From positions 2,666,001 to 2,730,000 of the forward strand of contig NZ_OY782755.1 of NCBI RefSeq assembly GCF_963678165.1: 64,000 nt of DNA. The letters are read 5' to 3'. Shown piece after piece: positions 7,415-15,837 of the stretch. The notes under the pieces are model-generated. The model was not told where the DNA came from. It made no database searches and saw nothing but the letters and a program-made list of their open reading frames with translations. The translations under genes and the position numbers were made by a program. Every line of letters starts with the position of its first letter. The stretch's first letter is position 1. The stretch is from an uncultured Acetobacteroides sp. Lineage in GTDB: Bacteria > Bacteroidota > Bacteroidia > Bacteroidales > ZOR0009.

Positions 7415-10400
7415 GTGTTCTATCTTGCAAAAAAATGCTTCTTTTGGGGAAATTTTGCGAAGCTACCTTTATCGTTTTTAATCTTGAGTACCATCAGCAA
7501 GCATATCACCCCCATTGCCATTACAGGGATACTACTGCTCCTTGTATGTTTGTCGTACCCCAACCAGAAAGACAAGGCTGTACTCTCGGAGGAGTTTAAG
7601 GCATACCCGCTAGATGTCGCTAACAAGCTGGCAAATTATAAAAGCGAGGCAAACACCAAGTTCCTTGCCGACTTTGCCACGTTTTGGCAATCGACAGCCC
7701 TAAACGACGATCAGCGAAAAGCGATCATGGCCACTACCGCCCAGTTCGAAGGGCGCAACCTTACCGCCGACCCGTTTCTGACCTGCTACCTTAGGAGCAT
7801 GATGGTTTTCTTCGACTCGACCACGGCGGTGGTAAAGGGGTTCGAGGCCTGGAACAAGGGGGTAAACGCGCTGCTCGAACGCAAGAAGTTCCCCAAGGAC
7901 ATCGTCCTGTCCGTCTTTGAGAGCCCACTAAGCATCAGCAAGGAGAAGGCCTTCTTCACCTCGAACTACATCAAGTGGGGGCTTTCGGACAAGGAGATTA
8001 CATTTAAATTCGATACGACGCTCTACGTTGGCGTGTCCAACTCGCGCCTATGGTACATTGCCGAGCACGATACGGTAAGCATCTTTGGCACATCGGGCGT
8101 TGTGCTCCCGTTTACCAACCAGTACGTGGGCAAGGGGGGCAAGGTGTTCTGGAAGAAGGCGGGCTACGATACCACCAAGGTGTTTGCCGACCTTAAGAGC
8201 TACCGCCTAAGCTTCACTAGGTCGATCCAAAATTTCGACTCGGTGAACTTCTACTTTACCGACGTATTCAAGACTCCGCTGCTGGGCAACCTGAAACTCT
8301 CGCCCAACAGCGTTAGCACCAAGGAGCTGGTTTACTACCCGCACTTCTTCAGCTACAACAGGAACATCAGCCTTACCAACCTCTTCGACTCCATCAACTA
8401 CAAGGGCGGGATTGCCATTAAGGGGCACACGCTGCTGGGGTACGGGTCGAAGCAGGAGCCGGCAAAGGTTACCTTTATCCGGGGTAAAAAGCCCTTTATC
8501 ACCGCGCAGAGCCCCTCGTTTATCATCAGAAGCGACGGTTTTTCCTCCAACGGCGCATCGGTGGTTATCCGGCTGCTTGCCGACTCCATCGTCCATAACA
8601 GTAAGCTGCTCGACTTCGACAGCCAGGGGCGCGAGCTTCGCCTGACCTCCGAGAACCAGAACATGCTTACCAGGGCCCCCTACCTCGACTCGTACCACAA
8701 GATTGGGATCTACTCCGAGCAGCTGTACTGGAACATGAAGAAGGACATCATCAACTTTAACGCGCCGTTCGGGAGCTCGGAGAGCGAGGCGATCTTCGAA
8801 TCGATCAACTTCTTTAACCAGGATATGTTCGACGGATTGATGCGCCGCGACGACAAGCACCCCATCTCGCTCATCCGCCAGTACGAGAAGGAGCAGCAGA
8901 AGAAGAAGGCCTTCCCGCTAACCTGCGATGGCCTCAGCCGATTCGCCAAGCGGAGCAACGCCGACTGCGACATCCTGCTTAAGGAGATGGGCTTCCTAGG
9001 CTACGTAATATACGACTCGGAGAGCCGGGTATTCACCACCACGCCCAAGCTGCGCGAAGCCTTACGGGCGCGCAACGGGGCGCAGGACTACGACGCCATC
9101 CTCTTCAACTCCGAGAACAAGAAGAACCAGAACAACGCCATCCTCGACCTGAGCAACTTCAACCTTACCATCTACGGGATTCCGCAGATTAACCTCTCCG
9201 ACACCCAGAACGTGAAGGTTTACCCCAAGAACAACTCCATCATCCTTAAGAAGAATCGGGATATGGAGTTTGACGGCGAGATACGGGCCGGCTTGGTTAC
9301 GTTTAAGGGCGACGGCTTTAAGTTCGACTACGACAACTTCAACATCAACATGGACAAGGTGGTGTCCATGAACTTCGACTACCGCACCCAGAAGTACGAC
9401 AACACCGGCAAGCGCACCCTGAACAGCATCACCTCCACGATGGAGGACATCACCGGCGTGCTGAAGATCGACGAGCCTAACAACAAGTCGGGCCTGAAGC
9501 GCCGCCCCAACTACCCCAAGTTTGCCAGCAAGAAGGACTCCTACATCTACTACGACGACCCCTCGATCTTCGGCGGCATCTACAAGCGCGACAAGTTCTA
9601 CTTTAAGGTTTTCCCCTACGAGATTGACAGCCTGAACACCTTCGAGAAGGAGAACTTGGGCTTTAGGGGCGAGTTCAACTCGGCGGATATCTTCATCCCC
9701 TTCCAGGAGACGCTGGTGGTGCAGCCCGACCAGTCGCTGGGCTTTAGCCGCAAGGTGGACACCACGGGCGCGACGCTGTACAAGAGCAAGGGCAAGTTCT
9801 ACAACACCATCAAGCTGAGCAACGAGGGGCTCATCGGCAAGGGCTCGATAAGATACCTGAGCTCGTTGTCGAACTCCAACGCCTTCCTCTTCTTCCCCGA
9901 TAGCTGCGTTTCGATCCTGAAGTCGATGACCATCGAGCGCACGCTGCTGGGCATCGAGTACCCCAACGGAAACGCCAAGCAGCACCTGATGAAGTGGCGC
10001 CCCTACCAGAATACCATGAAGTTCTTTAAGGACGATACCCCCTTTAACCTCTACGACAACCAGGTTACCTTTAACGGCGACTTGGTGATTGAGCCGCTCG
10101 GGCTCAGGGGTAACGGCGTGCTCGACGTCAGCACGGCCACCATATCGTCGAGGAACTTCGACATGGCCGCCTACACCTTTAAGGGCGACACCTCCAACGT
10201 GGCCATCTACGACGATAAGCGGGAGAGCAAGCTCTTTGCCGCCGACCAGATCACCTCGCACATCGACCTAAAAAACTACCAGGGCAAGTTCGAGAAGAAG
10301 AACGACATCTTTAGGGCGAGCTACCCCGACCTGGCCTACCTCGCCTACGCCAAGCGCATCGGGTGGGACATGAACAACCAGCGCATGACCATCGGCACCG

Positions 10401-12016
10401 GCGACAGCCTACGGCTGCCGGCCAGCCTTACCGACCGCTACGCGCTGGCCTACGAGGGCAAAACGCCACCGGGAAGCGCGTTTGTCTCCACCGTAAAGGA
10501 GCAGGACTCGCTCTGCTTCGCCTCGCCGCTGGCCACCTACGACATGCGGAGCCGAACCCTTTCGGCCAACAAGGTGAAGCACCTGCTGGTTGCCGATGCC
10601 GCCCTGATCCTGAACCCCAAGCGCGACACGGTTACCGTACGCTCCAAGGGCGTGATGGATCGGCTCTACCAGGCCGACCTGTACGCCAACCGCCAGACCA
10701 AGAGCCACCACTTCTACGACGTGGGCATCAGCGTGGGGGGCCGCAACGGGTTTAACGGACAGGGGCTATACAGCTACATCGACAAGTACGGCAAGGTGGA
10801 CACCATCAGCTTTAACACCATCACCGTGGATAGGGAGTACAAAACCACCGCCTTTGCCACCATCATGGACGAGGACCGCTTCTTCCTGAGCCCCTACTTC
10901 CGGTTTAAGGGCAAGGTGACGGCCTTCTCGGAGAAGCGGCACCTGACCTTCGACGGCGGCGCGCGCCTAACCCACAAGTACGAGACGCTGCCCAAGAACT
11001 GGATGCGGTTTACCGCCGAGATTGCCCCCGACTCGGTGATGATTCCCCTGGCGCCACCCTACCAGACGGTGGACAAGATCCGGGTATTCGCCGGAACCTA
11101 CATCCGCAGGGACTCGCTGAGCCTGTACCCCACCTTCTTCACCGGGCGCAAGTACACCGAGGACTCGGCCTTTGTGCAGCCCCAGGGGTACCTCTTCTAC
11201 AACGATAACGGCGGCTTCTACCAGCTGAGCTCCATCGATAAGATCCGCAAGCCCAACACCGCCGGCGACATGGTGAGCCTCTACTCCGAGTTCGACCTGC
11301 TGGTGAACGAGGGCAAGCTGAAGCTGGGCGCCGACCTGGGCGAGGTGAAGGTGACCACCGCCGGAAAGGCCATCCAGAGCATCGGCACCAAGGAGGTGAG
11401 CTTTACGGGCGCCGCCACGCTCGACTTCCTGTTTAACACCGAGGCGCTTGGCGTGCTAACCGCCGACGTTACCACCGGCGCCAAAACCACCCTAGACTAC
11501 AGCCACCCCAACGTGAAGCTGGGGCTGCGCGAGCTCCTGGGCGATAAGCTGGCCGAAACCGTGACATCCAGCTACGCCAAGACGCCCACCCCCGAGAAGC
11601 TGCCCGAGGAGTTCCTCCACACGCTCACCCTGGCCGATGTGCTGCTGAAGTGGAACAAGAAGACGCGCTCGTACATCTCCAAGGGCGATATCGGCATCGC
11701 CAACATCGGCGGCAAGCAGGTGAACAAGCGGGTGAAGGGTTTCCTGGAGCTGATGCCCTACCAGGACCACCGCATGTACCTGCTCCTGGAGGCGGGCAAC
11801 GGCCAAACCTACATCTTCGTGTACACCTCGGCGGGCAACATGTTTGCCTCCTCCACCAACGAGGCCTTTAACACCCCCATCGCCAAAACCAAGGCCAAGA
11901 AGCGCAGCATCAAGCAGAACATGTGGCTCACCCTGTACAGCTACACCAACGCCGACGACCGCATGGTGGACATCGTAAACGCCCGCTACAAGCAGGTGAA
12001 GGCAATGGCGGAGTAG
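7415..12016 (+). CDS. Giant predicted envelope protein, beta-rich, unknown function
   Basis: An open frame of 1533 codons with no stop and strong G/C third positions. A hydrophobic segment (residues 31-48, ITPIAITGILLLLVCLSY) suggests export or membrane anchoring; the Cys45 context LLVC is not a good lipobox. The rest alternates short strands with repeated phrases such as F.GDL/F.GEI...V.FKGDGF, KVYPKNNSIILKKN and NGNAKQHLMKW, as in large beta-helical or jelly-roll surface proteins. I do not recognise a catalytic motif. Large proteins of this look occur in Bacteroidales. The first possible start is GTG 7415; a TTG at 7484 just before the hydrophobic segment is also plausible. Ends at the terminator 12052-12075. 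Confidence 0.8.
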   Translation: MFYLAKKCFFWGNFAKLPLSFLILSTISKHITPIAITGILLLLVCLSYPNQKDKAVLSEEFKAYPLDVANKLANYKSEANTKFLADFATFWQSTALNDDQRKAIMATTAQFEGRNLTADPFLTCYLRSMMVFFDSTTAVVKGFEAWNKGVNALLERKKFPKDIVLSVFESPLSISKEKAFFTSNYIKWGLSDKEITFKFDTTLYVGVSNSRLWYIAEHDTVSIFGTSGVVLPFTNQYVGKGGKVFWKKAGYDTTKVFADLKSYRLSFTRSIQNFDSVNFYFTDVFKTPLLGNLKLSPNSVSTKELVYYPHFFSYNRNISLTNLFDSINYKGGIAIKGHTLLGYGSKQEPAKVTFIRGKKPFITAQSPSFIIRSDGFSSNGASVVIRLLADSIVHNSKLLDFDSQGRELRLTSENQNMLTRAPYLDSYHKIGIYSEQLYWNMKKDIINFNAPFGSSESEAIFESINFFNQDMFDGLMRRDDKHPISLIRQYEKEQQKKKAFPLTCDGLSRFAKRSNADCDILLKEMGFLGYVIYDSESRVFTTTPKLREALRARNGAQDYDAILFNSENKKNQNNAILDLSNFNLTIYGIPQINLSDTQNVKVYPKNNSIILKKNRDMEFDGEIRAGLVTFKGDGFKFDYDNFNINMDKVVSMNFDYRTQKYDNTGKRTLNSITSTMEDITGVLKIDEPNNKSGLKRRPNYPKFASKKDSYIYYDDPSIFGGIYKRDKFYFKVFPYEIDSLNTFEKENLGFRGEFNSADIFIPFQETLVVQPDQSLGFSRKVDTTGATLYKSKGKFYNTIKLSNEGLIGKGSIRYLSSLSNSNAFLFFPDSCVSILKSMTIERTLLGIEYPNGNAKQHLMKWRPYQNTMKFFKDDTPFNLYDNQVTFNGDLVIEPLGLRGNGVLDVSTATISSRNFDMAAYTFKGDTSNVAIYDDKRESKLFAADQITSHIDLKNYQGKFEKKNDIFRASYPDLAYLAYAKRIGWDMNNQRMTIGTGDSLRLPASLTDRYALAYEGKTPPGSAFVSTVKEQDSLCFASPLATYDMRSRTLSANKVKHLLVADAALILNPKRDTVTVRSKGVMDRLYQADLYANRQTKSHHFYDVGISVGGRNGFNGQGLYSYIDKYGKVDTISFNTITVDREYKTTAFATIMDEDRFFLSPYFRFKGKVTAFSEKRHLTFDGGARLTHKYETLPKNWMRFTAEIAPDSVMIPLAPPYQTVDKIRVFAGTYIRRDSLSLYPTFFTGRKYTEDSAFVQPQGYLFYNDNGGFYQLSSIDKIRKPNTAGDMVSLYSEFDLLVNEGKLKLGADLGEVKVTTAGKAIQSIGTKEVSFTGAATLDFLFNTEALGVLTADVTTGAKTTLDYSHPNVKLGLRELLGDKLAETVTSSYAKTPTPEKLPEEFLHTLTLADVLLKWNKKTRSYISKGDIGIANIGGKQVNKRVKGFLELMPYQDHRMYLLLEAGNGQTYIFVYTSAGNMFASSTNEAFNTPIAKTKAKKRSIKQNMWLTLYSYTNADDRMVDIVNARYKQVKAMAE

Positions 12017-12051
12017 CGCACAGGCTTTGACAACTTACCATAGCAGCATAC

Positions 12052-12075
12052 GGCCGCCTCGAAACCGAGGCGGCC
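12052..12075 (+). terminator. Terminator of the giant gene
   Basis: A perfect 10-bp stem GGCCGCCTCG / CGAGGCGGCC with loop AAAC, followed by GC and then a run of seven Ts. It lies 36 bases after the stop codon. Confidence 0.9.
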
Positions 12076-12141
12076 GCTTTTTTTCTGGCCCTCCCCCTAA
12101 AAGCCGACGAACATCAAGGATGAAATTGGACTTGCACCCGA

Positions 12142-12729
12142 CGCAATCGCATCTCGGCACCTCGCAATCGAGCTTACGCATGACGCAATGACATCTCGTG
12201 GCTTCGCAATTGGGTTTACCCCTGACGCAATGACATGTGGCGCACTCGCAATCGGGTTTGACCATGACGCAATGGCATCTCGGTGCTCCGCAATTGAGTT
12301 TGGCCATGACGCAATGGCATTTCGGGCATCCGCAATCGGGTTTAGCCATGACGCAATGACATCTCAGTGCTCCGCAATCGGGTTTGCCCCTAACGCAACG
12401 GCATGTGGCGCACTCGCAATTGAGCTTAACCGTGACGCAATGGCATCTCGGTGCTCCGCAATTGGGTTTACCCCTATCGCAACCGCATGTGGCGCACTCG
12501 CAATTGAGCTTGGCGGCTCCGTAACTGGCTTTGCCTGCTTCGCAACCGGGTTTGGCGCTGACGCAATGGCATGTGGCGGCCTCGCAACCGCATCTGACGC
12601 GAACGCAATTGGCCTTGACCGTAACGCAATCACATCTCGGTGCTTCGCAATTGGGTTTGCCCCTATCGCAACCGCATCTGACGCAAGCGCAATCGACCTT
12701 GACCATAACGCAACCGCATGTATCACCTC
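12142..12729. repeat. 21-bp tandem array, 28 units, no length slippage
   Basis: The pentamer CGCAA (once CGTAA) recurs exactly every 21 bases from 12142 to 12709, 28 occurrences in perfect register, with alternate units more alike so that a 42-bp higher-order period is also visible (for example GACGCAATGGCATCTCGG followed by a TCCGCAATTGAGTTTGGC type). Because 21 is a multiple of three, several frames stay open on both strands (for example minus 12035-12706, Cys-rich; plus 12188-12811, Ala-rich heptads), but none has a recognisable domain and the minus frame runs through a terminator. I treat it as a non-coding array; a coding repeat protein cannot be excluded. Confidence 0.9.
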
Positions 12730-12840
12730 CGAGACCAGCACTGGCGATAAGGGAATTGGCCCCATCGCAGAAAAAAATGAGTGGTGGCGCTCCCTGATAT
12801 TTCGCCTTTAATATTTACACGACTCTATTTCGAAGGATAT

Positions 12841-12856
12841 CCCCCGCCGGCGGGGG
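12841..12856. repeat. Perfect 16-bp GC palindrome
   Basis: CCCCCGCCGGCGGGGG is fully self-complementary. It lies between the 21-bp array and the MITE-like element in otherwise gene-free DNA (12730-13398), and its role is unknown. Confidence 0.6.
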
Positions 12857-12933
12857 TTAGGGAGTGGATTTTTTAGGAGTGTATAGCAATCATTGGCATC
12901 AAGTTTTTACCTCTAACGTCTATTTTCCTCCCC

Positions 12934-13279
12934 CTTCCCCCTCCAGAGGCAATGTCGCTAACTTAAGGGCCAAACTGCTATACAATTGCATATTGTATAT
13001 CTCCTACGGAGAAAAAAGGAGTGGCGTAGGAATGATGCTACAAGTCTCTAACCGCTATGCGGTATTCTGGCCGTTATAAATTTGTCCGTAGGACATTACG
13101 ATTTGTAGAAACCATCCATCTCCTGCCTATTTACCTCGTAGAGGTTAAACTGGTAGTGACTATGGTTGTTTTCTTTATGGTATAGGACCTTCCGCTCTAG
13201 GTGGAGGTTTATGCCTCCATGGCATCAACTTAATAATCAACTTTTCTTAACTTAACGACATTGCCCTCCAGAGGGGGAT
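12934..13279. mobile_element. MITE-like element with terminal inverted repeats and internal hairpins
   Basis: The left end (12934-12967, CCTCCAGAGGCAATGTCGC then TAACTTAAG) is matched on the opposite strand by the right end (13246-13279, CCTCTGGAGGGCAATGTCG then TTAAGTTAAG), giving imperfect terminal inverted repeats of about 30 bases around about 280 bases. Inside is a series of small palindromes: CTCCTACGGAG at 13001, ACCGCTATGCGGT at 13051, GTCCGTAGGAC at 13084, ACCTCGTAGAGGT at 13133 and GGAGG/CCTCC at 13203-13218. No transposase frame is present, so it would be non-autonomous. No target duplication could be fixed. The structure is seen; mobility is inferred. Confidence 0.65.
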
Positions 13280-13385
13280 ACGCTTTGTGCTACGGCTTGC
13301 TGATTCCTCTACATCTACCTCCATTATGATCGATGTTTTTTTAAAAGCGATATCCCTACTCACCACTCCCTACTCCCTATTTTTC

Positions 13386-13393
13386 TATCTTTG
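13386..13393 (+). promoter_or_regulatory. -7 box abutting the RNA helicase start codon
   Basis: TATCTTTG matches TAnnTTTG and ends only 5 bases before the ATG at 13399. If used, transcription would begin at or next to the start codon, giving an almost leaderless message. Confidence 0.5.
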
Positions 13394-13398
13394 CCGCC

Positions 13399-14724
13399 AT
13401 GGAAAACCGTGAGCAAATTGTACGAGATGGGCTGGCCAACATGGGCATCGCCCGCCTGACGCCCATGCAGGAGGAGGTTATCGAGGCCGTAGAGGAGCAT
13501 CCCGAAGTGGTGGTGCTATCGCCCACTGGCTCGGGCAAGACGCTGGCCTTCCTGATCCCCATCGTGCACCACCTGCGCCCCAACGCGGGGTTCGTGCAGG
13601 CGCTGGTGCTCACGCCCACGCGCGAGCTGGCGCTGCAGATCGAGCAGGTTTTCCGCCACCTGAAGACGCCCTTTAAGGTGGTGTGCTGCTACGGCGGCCA
13701 CCCCTTTTGGATGGAGGCCAACAGCCTGAAGGAGGCGCCAGCGCTGCTCATCGGCACGCCCGGGCGCATCGCCGACCACCTCCGCCGCGGCACGGTAAGC
13801 CCGGATCTCATCGACTTTCTGGTGCTCGACGAGTTCGACAAAAGCCTGGAGCTGGGCTTCGACGAGGAGATGGTGCAGATCAGGGACAGCCTCGGCCGCC
13901 TCAGCAAAACCGTGCTCACCTCGGCCACCGACGCGCTCGAAATCCCCGCCTTCGTTGGCCTGAGCGCCCCGCTCAAGCTCTCGTACCTCGACCAGGCGGG
14001 CACCGCCGAGCGGCTGGAGGTTAAGCTCGTGCGCTCGGAGCACCACGACAAGTTTGGGGCGCTGGTAAACCTCATCTGCCAGCTGGGCGAGAGTACCATG
14101 CTCGTCTTCGTCAACCACCGCGACGCCGCCGACCGCCTCAGCAGCATGCTCCTGGAGGAGGGCATCATCTCCGACGTCTTCCACGGCGGGCTGGAGCAGC
14201 CCGAGCGCGAGCGCTCGCTCATCAAGTTCCGGAATGGAAGCATAAAGATACTGGTGGCTACCGACCTCGCCTCGCGCGGGCTCGACATCCCCGAGATCGG
14301 GCACGTGGTGCACTACCAGCTCCCCGAAACCGAGGAGGCATTCATCCACCGCAACGGCCGCACCGCCCGCATGAAGGCTAACGGATGCGCGGTGCTCGTG
14401 CTGGCCGAAGCCGAGGAGCTCCCCTACTACGCCAGCGCCGACATCGAGCCCCTACCGCTCGACAGGGAGTCCGAGCTGCCCAGCGCCCCCGAGTGGACCA
14501 CCGTTTATATCGGCGCCGGCAAGAAGGACAAGCTCAGCAAGGTGGATGTGGTCGGCTTCCTGATCCAGAAGGGAGGGATTGAAAAGGCAGACATTGGCAG
14601 AATAGACATCCTCGACAAGATGGCCTTCGTGGCCGTAAAGCGCCACCTAGCCCACGAGCTGGTACGCGCCGTGCGCAACCAGCCCGTAAAGAAGCTGAAG
14701 CCCACCATCGGGGTATCGTGGTAG
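13399..14724 (+). CDS. DEAD-box-family ATP-dependent RNA helicase with DbpA-type RNA-binding domain
   Basis: A 441-residue two-RecA-domain helicase. Motif I SPTGSGKT (41-48), Ia PTRELALQ, Ib GTPGR, motif II as DEFD (144-147) rather than DEAD, motif III SAT (175-177), IVATDLASRGLDIP and motif VI HRNGRTAR (317-324) are all present. From about residue 365, WTTVYIGAGKKDKLSKVD to the end matches the DbpA C-terminal RNA-binding domain, which in E. coli targets helicase action to 23S rRNA hairpin 92; a role in large-subunit assembly is therefore likely (inference). High G/C third positions resemble those of the giant gene upstream. It sits just downstream of the MITE-like element. Confidence 0.93.
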   Translation: MENREQIVRDGLANMGIARLTPMQEEVIEAVEEHPEVVVLSPTGSGKTLAFLIPIVHHLRPNAGFVQALVLTPTRELALQIEQVFRHLKTPFKVVCCYGGHPFWMEANSLKEAPALLIGTPGRIADHLRRGTVSPDLIDFLVLDEFDKSLELGFDEEMVQIRDSLGRLSKTVLTSATDALEIPAFVGLSAPLKLSYLDQAGTAERLEVKLVRSEHHDKFGALVNLICQLGESTMLVFVNHRDAADRLSSMLLEEGIISDVFHGGLEQPERERSLIKFRNGSIKILVATDLASRGLDIPEIGHVVHYQLPETEEAFIHRNGRTARMKANGCAVLVLAEAEELPYYASADIEPLPLDRESELPSAPEWTTVYIGAGKKDKLSKVDVVGFLIQKGGIEKADIGRIDILDKMAFVAVKRHLAHELVRAVRNQPVKKLKPTIGVSW

Positions 14725-14812
14725 CGCACCGGCCTTGCCGAAACCAAATCTCCAAATGCAGCTGTAATCTTTTTTGATGTCATTAAACATATTCAGTAGC
14801 CACATCGGCCCA

Positions 14813-14842
14813 TTGGCGAACAATTTTCCTCGATTACCTTTG
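14813..14842 (+). promoter_or_regulatory. Promoter of the YitT-family gene
   Basis: TTG at 14813-14815 and TACCTTTG at 14835-14842, separated by 19 bases, fit the Bacteroidota -33/-7 pattern; the ATG follows 35 bases later. Confidence 0.65.
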
Positions 14843-14877
14843 CGCTAGATTACAAACCGTAACTTAAATCTCTCAAT

Positions 14878-15759
14878 ATGGCACATATTCAACAGGAAAA
14901 GCTGTTTTCGGGCGAATGGTGGAAGTCCGTTGGCTACATTATGCTGGGCAGCTTCATCTTTACGATGGCTATCGTCATGCTCGTATCCCCATTCAAGATA
15001 GCCCCTGGAGGCACCTACGGCATCGGAATCGTACTTCACCACCTCTTCGGATGGAACATCAGCACGGCGGTATCCTGCCTCGACATCCCGCTCCTAATCA
15101 TCGGAACGCTCATCCTAGGCCCCATCTTTGGCTTTAAAACCGCCCTTGCCACCATAGCCGGGCTCGGCTTCACCTGGCTCTTCGAAACCCAGCTGTGGAC
15201 TAGCGGACAACCGCTCATCGACGACCCGCTCCTAGCCTCCATCTTCGCCGGCGTGCTCTACGGCATTGCCATGGGCATCATCTTTAAGTCGAAGGCCACC
15301 TCGGGCGGCAGCGACATCATCTCGATGATCCTGCACAAGTACACCCACATCTCGCTGGGCAAGCTGGTGCTCATCGTCGACTCGCTCATCACCCTCATTA
15401 CCATCCCCGCCTTTGGCGACTGGAAGCTGCCCTGCTACGCCTGGATCCTTATCTACATCCAGAGCAAGATCATCGACATGATCGTAACCCAGGAGGGCTT
15501 CAACAAAACGGTGATGATTATTTCTGATGAGTACGAAAAGATCCGCCAGGTGATCCTCAAGGACCTCGACCGCGGGGGTACGCTCATCAACGTAAAGGGA
15601 CTCTACCAGGAGCAGGATCGCAAGATGATCTACGTGGTGCTCAACCGCCGCGAGGTGGAAATCCTAAAGCAGGAAATCCGCAAGATCGACCCTAAGGCAT
15701 TCGTAAACGTAACAGGAGCCGGAGAAATTCTCGGAAACGGATTTAAGCCGCACGCGTAA
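14878..15759 (+). CDS. YitT family integral membrane protein (DUF161/DUF2179)
   Basis: A 293-residue protein with about five membrane helices in residues 15-205 (for example VGYIMLGSFIFTMAIVMLVS and IGTLILGPIFGFKTALATIA), the glycine-rich YitT signature FKSKATSGGSDIISMIL near residue 140, and a C-terminal cytoplasmic DUF2179 domain (KVMIISDEYEKIRQVIL to the end). The family is widespread and poorly characterised; a transporter role is often assumed but not shown by the sequence. It is a single transcription unit with its own promoter and a strong shared terminator at 15780-15815. Confidence 0.92.
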   Translation: MAHIQQEKLFSGEWWKSVGYIMLGSFIFTMAIVMLVSPFKIAPGGTYGIGIVLHHLFGWNISTAVSCLDIPLLIIGTLILGPIFGFKTALATIAGLGFTWLFETQLWTSGQPLIDDPLLASIFAGVLYGIAMGIIFKSKATSGGSDIISMILHKYTHISLGKLVLIVDSLITLITIPAFGDWKLPCYAWILIYIQSKIIDMIVTQEGFNKTVMIISDEYEKIRQVILKDLDRGGTLINVKGLYQEQDRKMIYVVLNRREVEILKQEIRKIDPKAFVNVTGAGEILGNGFKPHA

Positions 15760-15779
15760 AAACAGATATAACGGCCAAG

Positions 15780-15815
15780 AAAAAGGAGATACAGGGTAAC
15801 CTGCATCTCCTTTTT
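15780..15815. terminator. Bidirectional terminator, YitT / glycosyltransferase
   Basis: AAAAAGGAGAT-A-CAGG, loop GTAA, CCTG-C-ATCTCCTTTTT: 15 paired bases with a single mismatch between convergent genes, A tract on one side and T tract on the other. Confidence 0.9.
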
Positions 15816-15837
15816 CTTATTTCGCCAATCAAATTTG

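Noticed and set aside
9062-10261. 399-codon antisense frame inside the giant gene
   Set aside because: A by-product of strong G/C third-position bias in the sense gene. Its residues are a Val/Leu/Asp-rich antisense pattern without a domain.
12035-12811. Cys-rich (minus) or Ala-rich (plus) repeat proteins of 133-223 codons
   Set aside because: Open frames follow automatically from a 21-base period. The minus frame runs through the terminator at 12052-12075, and neither shows a fold or a signal. Kept as a possibility only in the array entry.
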